From a bacterium (GTDB lineage: Bacteria > UBP15 > UBA6099): 14,644 nucleotides of DNA. The position numbers and the translations under genes are program-made. The stretch lies in assembly GCA_029573925.1 (NCBI GenBank), contig JAKQBV010000196.1, positions 1 to 14,644 of the forward strand, written 5' to 3'. How positions within the stretch are numbered: position 1 is the first letter of the stretch; each line of letters starts with the position of its first letter. Shown in pieces: positions 1 to 6,521 of this stretch. The notes beneath the pieces are model-generated. The model was not told where the DNA came from, did no database searches, and worked only from the letters and a program-made list of their open reading frames with translations.

Positions 1-1
1 T

Positions 2-100
2 TCGCGAGGAAAGCTTTTCTATCGCCTCGTACAACAGGCTGTTCTGGTCGAGCCGGTACCTTATAAACAGATAATTTCAGCACGTTCAAGGGGGGATTAA
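2..100 (+). CDS. 3' end of an unidentified reading frame, possibly a transposase tail
   Basis: An open frame enters from the left edge and stops at TAA 98-100, giving about 32 residues with motifs such as GKLFYRLVQQAV and EPVPYKQI. The sequence looks protein-like, and the style recalls the C-terminal tails of some DDE transposases, but that is memory of a pattern and not an alignment. An 8-bp inverted repeat overlaps the stop codon, which would suit the end of an element or a weak terminator. The opposite strand is also open for about 25 codons here (residues NYLFIRYRLDQNSLLYEAIE) without a good start codon, so the coding strand is not certain. Without the upstream sequence the product cannot be named. 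Confidence 0.3.
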   Translation, partial: SRGKLFYRLVQQAVLVEPVPYKQIISARSRGD

Positions 101-126
101 CTCAACATCTTGTATGAGGTTGAGTT
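99..126. repeat. 8-bp perfect inverted repeat
   Basis: AACTCAAC at 99-106 is perfectly complementary to GTTGAGTT at 119-126, with a 12-nt loop. It starts inside the TAA stop of the frame ending at 100. No run of T follows it on the plus strand, so it is not a standard rho-independent terminator. It could be an element end or an mRNA-stabilising hairpin. Confidence 0.5.
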
Positions 127-194
127 ATGTGCATATCCCTAACCAATAATTATGCCTTAAAAATAGAATTATTAGTGGGAAAAAAGGTGTTCTC

Positions 195-761
195 TCAATT
201 TATCTGCGCGATTTTCGAGGGGTCTGTCTTAATAACGTTGAAGTAAACTTTAAACTCGCCATGATCAGTTTCCAGAGGGACGACTAAAAACTGCCTGTCT
301 CTAGAGAATTCGATCGGTTTCTGCACGCTTATCTGGGAGAAAACATTGGCCAGATAACCCTTTTTGACCAGTTGACCTCTCGCCAGTTCAGAAATCCGGA
401 GTGAAAACTCCCTGAGACAATTCTTTGCCATTTCGTCTAATTCAAAAACCGGCAGACCGAACAGGAAAATTGAGATCAGTTTTTTTGCCACAACCTCGGG
501 AAGCTGCAGAACAACAAGTCCTTTGATTGCTCCATCCACTCGTAGATAGACAAGAGCGTCGCCGTTGATTTTGTCTGATTTTACAAGGCTTAAACAACCC
601 TTGCGCGCTGAAGTATGCCCCATCGACTGTAAAGTCTGATGAAGGGCGGCAAGGAACGGATTCACAAAGTCAGCCTCGACCTCGCGCAACCTGTCCGCTA
701 TTTCATCAAAAGAGCTAGCTCCCACATTTAAATTATAACGCACATTTCTGAAATCAAACAT
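195..761 (-). CDS. CheX-like domain protein, probably lacking a catalytic Asn
   Basis: The 188-residue protein resembles the CheX/CheC-type phosphatase fold. It has NPF near residue 34 at the start of the first helix, strand VYLRVDGAIKGLVVLQLP (about 71-88), a helix and loop ending KKLISIFLFG (93-102), the central helix CLREFSLRISELARGQL (115-131), and a final strand region ending HGEFKVYFNV (167-176). CheX enzymes carry an E-x-x-N signature in the central helix that attacks phospho-CheY. Here Glu118 is present but the Asn position reads Leu121, so phosphatase activity is doubtful and a binding or adaptor role is more likely. The gene is last in the minus-strand cluster, 34 nt after the aminotransferase. 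The ATG has an AT-rich leader without a visible Shine-Dalgarno site. It is more AT-rich than its neighbours. No chemotaxis gene is adjacent. The family assignment rests on pattern only. Confidence 0.6.
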   Translation of the reverse strand: MFDFRNVRYNLNVGASSFDEIADRLREVEADFVNPFLAALHQTLQSMGHTSARKGCLSLVKSDKINGDALVYLRVDGAIKGLVVLQLPEVVAKKLISIFLFGLPVFELDEMAKNCLREFSLRISELARGQLVKKGYLANVFSQISVQKPIEFSRDRQFLVVPLETDHGEFKVYFNVIKTDPSKIAQIN

Positions 762-795
762 TAATTATTAATAATGATGAATGGAAACATTGTTA

Positions 796-2130
796 TTATT
801 TGTCCAATTCTGCCACAATTCTATCGATTGTTTCAGGAATGTCCTTTGCCTCGACGCTGCAGAAAGCGACTCTTATGCCGTTGAAACCTGTCGATGAATC
901 CGAAAGCGGAATAACGCCGAGTTTCCGATTTTTCAGCAGTTTATCAGCGAAATCCTCCGCAGGGGGTTTCAAGTTGATGAAGCAGAAAAAACCGGAGTTG
1001 AAGGGATCCGCGACGGCGGATTCGGGGAGATTGGACGCCATCGCGCTTTTTATCATTGAATACCGCTCTGCAAGTACGGATATCACGCGCGCCCTTTCGG
1101 AATCGCATTCGTCGCCCGACTCTATAGCTGCCGCGACGGCGTGTTGGAAGGCCAGATTCGAATTGGAAATCGTTCCGCGGATAAGCGCGCCGACCTTGTT
1201 GTCGAACTCAGCGGAGAGCTTCGCCGGCTCGCCCCATGAAGGATGATAAGCAAACGTCACGGAGCCAACTCTCGCTCCGTAAAGCAGGAATTCCTTTGAC
1301 GCTCCGTCGCATTTCACCGGCAAAATATTGGGGTGAGCGCCGATGAAATGACCGAAAAGAGATATCTGCGCCGCGTTCTTTTCATACACGAAACCATCGT
1401 ACGCGTCGTCGAACACGAGAATCAGTTTTTTCCCTGAAGCGTCAGCGACTTTCAACAGAGCTTTTCGCAGCGCCAGCCCCTCGTCGACAGTCGGCATATA
1501 GCCGGTCGGGTTATTCGGAAAATTCAGAATTGCGACGACATCCTGAGTCTTTGCGGTTTCCCTGACCGCGTCCACAAAAGAGTCGACATCCAGCCCTGAG
1601 CCAGCCTCGTTGAAAAGCCGGGCGGCGCGGATTTTCAGGCCGAGCATGTCGGATAGAACAAGATCGTAGTTCTCCCATCTCCTGTCGTGGCAAACGATTG
1701 TGTCTCCGGGCGAGGCAAAGAGGCGCGCGACGTACGCGAGGCCGGATGTGACTCCGGGAGACACTATCGGCTGACCTATCAAAGCTGAGTCGAACTTATA
1801 GAACGGCGACAACTTTCTGACAATCCACTCTCGCCATGCGGCTCGATATCTGGGGAGACCGCATATCGGAGCGTACGGCGCTATCTTTTCCGGATCCAGC
1901 GCCTTTAAATGCTTCGTTACCGAAGGAAGATAGAAAGTTCGCACATCGTCTCCGCCGCCTTCGAGAAACTCTGATGATTTTCCCTGAGCGGAACCGATGG
2001 TGGCATTAATCTCCGCTTCCTGTTTGGCTCTGCCGCTCCAGTAAAAAATACCTTGAGGGAGAACAAGTTCCCTTCCCTCGGCGGACATTGCGCCAAGAAG
2101 CCCGGCGTCTTTAAGCGTTTCGAACTTCAT
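796..2130 (-). CDS. Class I/II (fold-type I) PLP-dependent aminotransferase
   Basis: This 444-residue enzyme shows the hallmarks of fold-type I aminotransferases: NFPNNPTGY (203-211) binding the cofactor and substrate, FDDAY (240-244) with the Asp that pairs with the pyridine nitrogen, GASKEFLLYGARVG (276-289) with Lys279 as the probable Schiff-base lysine and Arg287 as a phosphate ligand, and GIRVAF (418-423) with Arg420 placed to bind the substrate carboxylate. Length is normal for the family. It should move an amino group between an amino acid and a 2-oxo acid in the cytoplasm, but the substrate cannot be read from sequence. The N-terminal stretch around QGIFYWSGRAKQEAEINATI belongs to a less-studied subgroup. 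The ATG is preceded by TATGGAGAAAAAAGT, a good ribosome binding site. The gene lies 84 nt after rsfS, with a hairpin in the gap. Confidence 0.9.
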   Translation of the reverse strand: MKFETLKDAGLLGAMSAEGRELVLPQGIFYWSGRAKQEAEINATIGSAQGKSSEFLEGGGDDVRTFYLPSVTKHLKALDPEKIAPYAPICGLPRYRAAWREWIVRKLSPFYKFDSALIGQPIVSPGVTSGLAYVARLFASPGDTIVCHDRRWENYDLVLSDMLGLKIRAARLFNEAGSGLDVDSFVDAVRETAKTQDVVAILNFPNNPTGYMPTVDEGLALRKALLKVADASGKKLILVFDDAYDGFVYEKNAAQISLFGHFIGAHPNILPVKCDGASKEFLLYGARVGSVTFAYHPSWGEPAKLSAEFDNKVGALIRGTISNSNLAFQHAVAAAIESGDECDSERARVISVLAERYSMIKSAMASNLPESAVADPFNSGFFCFINLKPPAEDFADKLLKNRKLGVIPLSDSSTGFNGIRVAFCSVEAKDIPETIDRIVAELDK

Positions 2131-2176
2131 ACTTTTTTCTCCATATAAAACATTTTTCGGCGATAAGGATTTAGTT

Positions 2177-2214
2177 CCCTGCGCCTTTAACTGCTTGTTT
2201 GCGCACTTGCAGGG
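2177..2214. repeat. Inverted repeat just after the rsfS stop codon
   Basis: CCCTGC (2177-2182) pairs with GCAGGG (2209-2214), directly adjoining the rsfS stop codon on the minus strand. No T-run follows on that strand, so read-through into the aminotransferase gene is expected. It may separate or stabilise messages. It is too short for certainty. Confidence 0.35.
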
Positions 2215-2607
2215 TCATTTCCTCTTTTTTGAGGAAGGCTTAGGTTTTGCGACAGGCGCGGCGGGGTCCATCTCCACAGGCTTGCCATCTCCCCAGATGC
2301 TCATCAAGTCGTAATATTTCTTCGCGTCCGGAGTGAAGATATGCACGATGAGATCGCCGAAATCCATGATAATCCAACCGGAAGCAGCCGCGCCGTCCAT
2401 CCCGTGCGCTTTCGCGCCGGCTTCTTTCGCGCCTTCGAACAGGCGTTCTTTCAGAGCGTCAAGATGAACCCTGTTCTTTCCCGACACGAACAAAAAATAA
2501 TTCGTATAGTCGCACACTCGCCGCACGTCAATCAGTTCGATGTCGAATCCCATTCTGTCGAACGCGAGAGCGGCTAGTTTTCTAGCGAGTCTTTTTCCAG
2601 CTATCAA
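2215..2607 (-). CDS. rsfS: Ribosome silencing factor RsfS (Iojap/YbeB family)
   Basis: RsfS binds ribosomal protein L14 (uL14) on the large subunit and blocks subunit joining, lowering translation when nutrients are short. The family core is visible: an N-terminal helix (RLARKLAALAFDRMGFDIELID), the strand YFLFVSGKNRVHLDALKERL, the GWIIMDFGDLIVHIF block with the invariant D-x-G-D/VHIF pattern, and KKYYDLMSIWGDG. A lysine- and proline-rich tail ends the protein. The frame is open to a TTG at 2628, which would overlap the LCP gene. I chose the TTG at 2607 because a GGAG sits about 6 nt upstream, directly after the LCP stop codon, and the protein then begins where family members usually do (130 residues). 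The order nadD, LCP gene, rsfS is a familiar one, and nadD and rsfS often travel together. Confidence 0.93.
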   Translation of the reverse strand: MIAGKRLARKLAALAFDRMGFDIELIDVRRVCDYTNYFLFVSGKNRVHLDALKERLFEGAKEAGAKAHGMDGAAASGWIIMDFGDLIVHIFTPDAKKYYDLMSIWGDGKPVEMDPAAPVAKPKPSSKKRK

Positions 2608-2617
2608 TGATTTCTCC

Positions 2618-3841
2618 TTATCGGTCAAGTTTATCTCTGCCGAGAATCACTTCGAGATCAGCCAGCGAATCCTGATCGTAATCGTTCACCACTTCGGCGC
2701 CCAGCAGTCTCGCCACCGAATTTGTAAAAGGCGTTTTATGTTTGACGACGACAAGCGTTTTATCGTGGTCGAAGTTCCTAGCGTTATCTGTTTTTATAAT
2801 GTTAAAACCGTAATATTCAAGCCGGGTTCTGTAAATCTGGGCTATCATCGGCGAGCCGCAACCGTTTTCCACGCTTATCCTGACAAGCCTGTTGCGGGGA
2901 TGAAAACCGCCTTTCAACAGCCCGCCGGCAAGATACGGCAATTCGTTTTCATGCGGTGTCACGTAGCTGATTCCGCCTATGGTTTCGGGAGTTCCGGGCA
3001 TGGTGAAAAACATGGTGTTGCGGCGCATCTGATCGTCATATATTCGGGATAGAATGACTCCGTCGTTGAAAGACAAATTCGTCACTATAAGGTCGTTCTT
3101 CATGAGTTCCATGGCGAGTCTTGGAAGGTGTTTGATTATTTCGTACGAGGCCGCTTTCTTAGAAAGAGCGTCTATAAGTTTCTGCTGTCTCTCTATGCGT
3201 CCTAAATCCCCATGCGCGTCATGCCTGAAGCGCGCGTATTCGGTGGCCGTCTTTCCGTCTAGATGTTGTCTGCCCTTTGGCACATTTATGTATAGATTTT
3301 GCGCGCGGTCAGTGTAACGCAGGCTTTTTTCCACATCTATATCAACGCCGCCCATAGCGTCGATCATAGCGGCGGCGGCTTTGATTTGAAAAACGCAATA
3401 GAAGTCAATCTGAACGTCGAGGAAGTTCTCAAGCGTTCTTACAAGCAGCTCGGCCCCTCCCCTTTGATATGCGCTGTTTATCTTGTCCATCCGCGATACG
3501 CCGGGAATATTGACGCGCGTGTCTCTGGGTATCGACACCACATTGGCGTATTTCTCAGTTAGAGAAATATTCATAATCATGATGGTGTCGGTGCGTTTCG
3601 CTCCGCCGTACTCGTCCAGTCCGGCCACCAGAATATTGAATTCGGTCAGCCCGTCGAGCCGTCCTCCGCCCTGCCCCCATATCACAGACGTGACAATGCT
3701 TGGATTCACTTTCCAGATATACAAAACCACCCCTGTGGTTAGGAGGCAGAAAGATATCAGGAACCATAGCGCGATGACATACCAAGGTCTGCGCTTAACG
3801 CTCTTGAAAGACTGCTTTGCTATTCTTGTTCTGTCTGGCAT
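2618..3841 (-). CDS. LytR-CpsA-Psr family envelope protein with LytR_C domain
   Basis: LCP enzymes attach anionic polymers or glycans from lipid-linked precursors to peptidoglycan on the outer face of the membrane. The 407-residue protein has a short basic N-terminus, one membrane segment (about 21-43), then the LCP domain: RTDTIM (83-88), SIPRDTRV (103-110) with the key arginines, DKINSAY (119-125), GGVDIDV (164-170) and EYARFRHDAHGDLGRIERQQ (201-220), the active-site block. A C-terminal LytR_C domain (about 318-403, starting LVRISVENGCG) follows, as in many two-domain members. All expected catalytic Arg and Asp residues are present. The gene starts 9 nt after nadD and ends 10 nt before rsfS, so it is surely co-transcribed. 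Its own ribosome binding site is weak, which suggests translational coupling. The glycan it transfers is unknown; the divergent TuaH-like glycosyltransferase at 6522 would suit an envelope polysaccharide. Confidence 0.93.
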   Translation of the reverse strand: MPDRTRIAKQSFKSVKRRPWYVIALWFLISFCLLTTGVVLYIWKVNPSIVTSVIWGQGGGRLDGLTEFNILVAGLDEYGGAKRTDTIMIMNISLTEKYANVVSIPRDTRVNIPGVSRMDKINSAYQRGGAELLVRTLENFLDVQIDFYCVFQIKAAAAMIDAMGGVDIDVEKSLRYTDRAQNLYINVPKGRQHLDGKTATEYARFRHDAHGDLGRIERQQKLIDALSKKAASYEIIKHLPRLAMELMKNDLIVTNLSFNDGVILSRIYDDQMRRNTMFFTMPGTPETIGGISYVTPHENELPYLAGGLLKGGFHPRNRLVRISVENGCGSPMIAQIYRTRLEYYGFNIIKTDNARNFDHDKTLVVVKHKTPFTNSVARLLGAEVVNDYDQDSLADLEVILGRDKLDR

Positions 3842-3850
3842 GGATGTTAT

Positions 3851-4537
3851 TTAGCCTCGCTTGGCCGCTTCGCCGTAGATGCCGTGATTTAGTATGTACT
3901 GCTCCACCGATTCCGGCAACAGATATTTGATGGGCTGTCCGGCTACGGTTCTTTCTCTTATGTCCGTCGATGAAATCGCCAGCGCGGACGCTTTCAGTAT
4001 CTTGATTCTCCTAAAAACTCTCTCTCCGAGACATTCCCTTGCGCGTTCCGTGTCATATCCGGGTCTTGTCGCGGCGATTACCACGCACTTTTCCAATATC
4101 TCCGGCGCGCGGCTCCACGTCATGATTTCCATGACCGCATCCAATCCCGATATGAAGTATATCGAGGGATTCATGCCCGCATATTTCTCAAGAAAATGAT
4201 TTATCGTGTCTATGGAATACGACGGCCCTTTCCTGTCAATCTCTACTCTAGAAACTCTGAAATACGGATTCGTGGAAGTGGCAAGCACGGTCATAAGATA
4301 TCTATGCTCGCTCGGAGCCACGGCGTCGCTGTCTTTGTGGGGAGGGTCTCCGGTCGGAACAAAAATAACGCGGTCCAGCTTGAATTTGCATCTAGCCTGT
4401 TCAGCCGCCAGAAGATGTCCGTAATGAATTGGATTGAAAGTTCCGCCCATCACGCCCACGCGGAACGTTTTTCTTGCTGTCGATTTTTCTGATGGCGCAA
4501 GTTTCGGAGCGCCCGAAGCCGATTTTTTTTTATTCAT
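3851..4537 (-). CDS. nadD: Nicotinate-nucleotide adenylyltransferase NadD
   Basis: NadD joins nicotinate mononucleotide and ATP to make deamido-NAD, a late and usually essential step of NAD synthesis in the cytoplasm. The nucleotidyltransferase motifs are intact: GGTFNPIHYGH (31-41) with the HxGH-type signature, VPTGDPPHK (60-68) contacting the nicotinate side, and ISSTDIR (188-194) binding the ATP phosphates. The C-terminus LLPESVEQYILNHGIYG is typical. At 228 residues it is slightly long because about 25 basic and polar residues (MNKKKSASGA...) precede the first strand. That extension may be real, or the true start may be further in, but no better start with a ribosome binding site is visible. 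It lies 48 nt after the MerR-like gene and 9 nt before the LCP gene. Confidence 0.95.
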   Translation of the reverse strand: MNKKKSASGAPKLAPSEKSTARKTFRVGVMGGTFNPIHYGHLLAAEQARCKFKLDRVIFVPTGDPPHKDSDAVAPSEHRYLMTVLATSTNPYFRVSRVEIDRKGPSYSIDTINHFLEKYAGMNPSIYFISGLDAVMEIMTWSRAPEILEKCVVIAATRPGYDTERARECLGERVFRRIKILKASALAISSTDIRERTVAGQPIKYLLPESVEQYILNHGIYGEAAKRG

Positions 4538-4585
4538 CTGCCGCTATTGGAAAACCCGGCGCGAAGGCGCTCAAACCGCCCACGC

Positions 4586-5422
4586 TCAGCCGCGCTTCAG
4601 CCATGTCCGCCATCCTGTCCCCTGACGCGGAGACTCCGCAGGCTGTTCTGTCCTCTCCGCGCTCATCTGCCTTAATTTCGTCCTCAGCACTTCAATCTCG
4701 CGAAGCGCCACCTGATACTTGGTCTGGAACGCCCCGTTATCCGATTGCGTCTTTTCCATTTTGCTTCTGAACTCTTCAAGCGCTCCGGCAAACGCGTCCA
4801 TGCTGTCCAGCCCGCTTTTTTTAATCTCGCCCATTTCGTGTCTGAGCGTGGACACGGTCGCGTTCAACCGTCCGAACTCCGCCCTGAAAGTTTCCGCAAG
4901 ATCGACGACGAACTTCTTATTGCCGGAATCGTTTTTCAACATTTCGCCGAGAGCCAGATCAATTTTTCTTTCCGATCTCGCTATCGCCTTCGCCATATCA
5001 GCGGCGGCCACTTCCGTCTTTTCGCTCCGCTTCATAAATCTCTCTAGCCGCTCGTTGATTTGTATCATCTGACCGCCCAGAATGGCGACCATATGCTCAA
5101 GCCTTTCTATCTTTTCCACACTCGCCGCAGTTTGGGGAACAAGGGCTTTCTGCGGCTCGGTGAAGGCTTCGGGCTGCTTGGGTTTAGGCGCTCCGAACCT
5201 CTCTATCAATGTTTCCTTTATTTCGGGCCAGTCAAGCTTGCTTTCTTCCCTCAGTTCCCGTATAGCTTTTAATACTTCCAATGCGCCCGAATCAAGCTTC
5301 TTTCTCTTGCCGTCGCCTGACAATGTGAAGAATTCTGGGAACAAGTCTTTGTACTTGACGACAGTGCTCTTGGGAATGCCGAGTTCCAGCGAGATTTCTC
5401 TTAGCGAAAATTGTTTTTTCAT
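4586..5422 (-). CDS. MerR-like HTH protein with long coiled coil
   Basis: The 278-residue protein starts with a MerR-like winged-helix domain (about 5-77): FSLREISLELGIPKSTVVKY is a clear helix-turn-helix, followed by a wing region and WPEIKETLIERFG. A proline-rich linker (78-95) leads into a long heptad-rich, charged region (about 100-260) predicted to be coiled coil. It ends in a short tail, GWRTWLKRG, with two tryptophans and basic residues. The layout is like that of RacA and other DNA-tethering proteins, but I see no sequence identity that allows that name. There is no ligand-binding domain as in classical MerR regulators. It follows the excisionase-type gene by 37 nt, and no clear Shine-Dalgarno site precedes the ATG. 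Likely roles are DNA organisation, segregation or regulation of its operon; this is inference. Confidence 0.7.
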   Translation of the reverse strand: MKKQFSLREISLELGIPKSTVVKYKDLFPEFFTLSGDGKRKKLDSGALEVLKAIRELREESKLDWPEIKETLIERFGAPKPKQPEAFTEPQKALVPQTAASVEKIERLEHMVAILGGQMIQINERLERFMKRSEKTEVAAADMAKAIARSERKIDLALGEMLKNDSGNKKFVVDLAETFRAEFGRLNATVSTLRHEMGEIKKSGLDSMDAFAGALEEFRSKMEKTQSDNGAFQTKYQVALREIEVLRTKLRQMSAERTEQPAESPRQGTGWRTWLKRG

Positions 5423-5459
5423 TCAGGTTGTCCGACGCCGATATCCGGCGCTCCTCGAC

Positions 5460-6251
5460 TTAGTCCGCAACGGGCCAAAGCCCGGTTTTTTTTGCGGTTC
5501 TCGCCGCAAGTTCGCTTTCCATGCTTCTGAGCCGTTCCCTCATCTCCGCTATCTGCGCGTCTCTTTCCTTTACCGCCGCGACGCCGCGCTCCACGTCTTC
5601 CCTTAAAAGTGCCAAACCTCTTTCGTTTGACGCAATAACCGCGCGCATGGATTCCAGTTCTTCTTGTTTGCTTTTTAACGCCTGCGTGTCTTTAGGCCCG
5701 GACGATTTTGCGTCGGAGAGTTCCGCCCTTAGGCGGGATGTCTCGTCGTTGAGCTTCCTGACCTCGGCCTTGAGTTCTTCTATCTCCTGTTCCTTCTCCA
5801 AAAGATCCGGCCTGACAATTCCTTGTTCCCTCTCCCGCGAAAGAAGGTACAACCGTTTTCCGATTTCCTCGTTCTGGCGCTTGATCGTCTCCAGCGTCTC
5901 TCGAATTTCAGCGAAAAGAGCTTCTTTTTGCTCGGTTTGTTTAGATGGAACCGCTATAGCGTCCATCCCCGGGGTCTTCTCGCGCCGGATAGTTTCCAGC
6001 GTTGTCTTTATCTCTTCAAGAAGCCCTGCTTCCGCGACAGCGGACTTCCCGCTTTCGTTCGCGTCTTCCGCCTCGGACGCCAGTATTTTATCCAACTCCG
6101 CGCGTGGGCAGTACCATACATTCCTGACCTTTCGCGCGCGTATCCTTCCCGCCTTGATATACCTGCGAACCGTCTTGTCGCTTTTCGACAGATATTCCGC
6201 GGCTCGGCTGATATCCAGCAGTTCGTCGCCGGGATATTTGTCATCGCCCAT
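5460..6251 (-). CDS. Excisionase-type HTH protein with coiled coil and internal repeat
   Basis: The 263-residue protein has an N-terminal HTH_17/excisionase-like DNA-binding domain (about 11-57): LLDISRAAEYLSKSDKTVRR is the helix-turn-helix, and the following basic strand GRIRARKVRNVWYCPRAEL is the wing. The rest (about 75-250) is charged, heptad-rich coiled coil. Two similar segments occur 35 residues apart: EEIKTTLETIRRE (79-91) and AEIRETLETIKRQ (114-126). No integrase is near, so a phage excision role is unlikely. It is the first gene of the minus-strand cluster; GGAG lies 8 nt before the ATG and a strong promoter lies at 6334-6362. With the next gene it forms a tandem pair of DNA-binding coiled-coil proteins of different HTH classes. 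The function is unknown; transcription control or nucleoid structure is possible. Confidence 0.7.
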   Translation of the reverse strand: MGDDKYPGDELLDISRAAEYLSKSDKTVRRYIKAGRIRARKVRNVWYCPRAELDKILASEAEDANESGKSAVAEAGLLEEIKTTLETIRREKTPGMDAIAVPSKQTEQKEALFAEIRETLETIKRQNEEIGKRLYLLSREREQGIVRPDLLEKEQEIEELKAEVRKLNDETSRLRAELSDAKSSGPKDTQALKSKQEELESMRAVIASNERGLALLREDVERGVAAVKERDAQIAEMRERLRSMESELAARTAKKTGLWPVAD

Positions 6252-6323
6252 GCTTCAGTCTCCGCGTGCGCGACGCCCTTCCGCGCAATAACATGCCTCT
6301 TCCGATATATAATATAGACCGGA

Positions 6324-6362
6324 ATTATATAGCATCATAACAAAATTCAAATTAGCAATCAA
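6324..6362 (-). promoter_or_regulatory. Promoter for the minus-strand operon (5460 gene first)
   Basis: Read on the minus strand, TTGATT (6357-6362) is followed after exactly 17 nt by TATGAT (6334-6339), a near-consensus sigma-70 type pair. A perfect TATAAT (6324-6329) follows 4 nt further on and could be an alternative -10. The site lies in the 114-nt AT-rich gap upstream of the HTH gene starting at 6251 and points towards the whole cluster down to 195. Confidence 0.6.
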
Positions 6363-6450
6363 CAGGTGAATATTAAAAGTGTTTTTCTACGCCGCTTGCG
6401 CCGACAGGCTCAAAAAATCCGCCTTTACGCGTCAAACGACGGGGTTATGA

Positions 6451-6479
6451 TTGCCCTGTGGCGGGTCCGAGTGTATCAT
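6451..6479 (+). promoter_or_regulatory. Candidate promoter for the glycosyltransferase gene
   Basis: TTGCCC (6451-6456) and TATCAT (6474-6479) are separated by 17 nt. Transcription would begin near 6486, about 36 nt before the ATG at 6522. If this is real, the longer reading frame beginning with GTG at 6366 cannot be the start on this transcript. A second TATAAT at 6308-6313 on the plus strand lacks a good -35 partner. Confidence 0.4.
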
Positions 6480-6521
6480 TATCATGTATTTTTGCGCTGT
6501 AGCGCGTTGCCTTGCTGGTTG

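Noticed and set aside
5460..6251. Phage excisionase (Xis) interpretation of the HTH gene
   Set aside because: The protein is much longer than Xis, has a long coiled coil, and no integrase or phage gene is near.
5521..6291. 256-codon plus-strand ORF opposite the excisionase-type gene
   Set aside because: It is a serine- and arginine-rich shadow of the coiled-coil gene, with no ribosome binding site and no recognisable domain. The minus-strand frame has a clear HTH domain.
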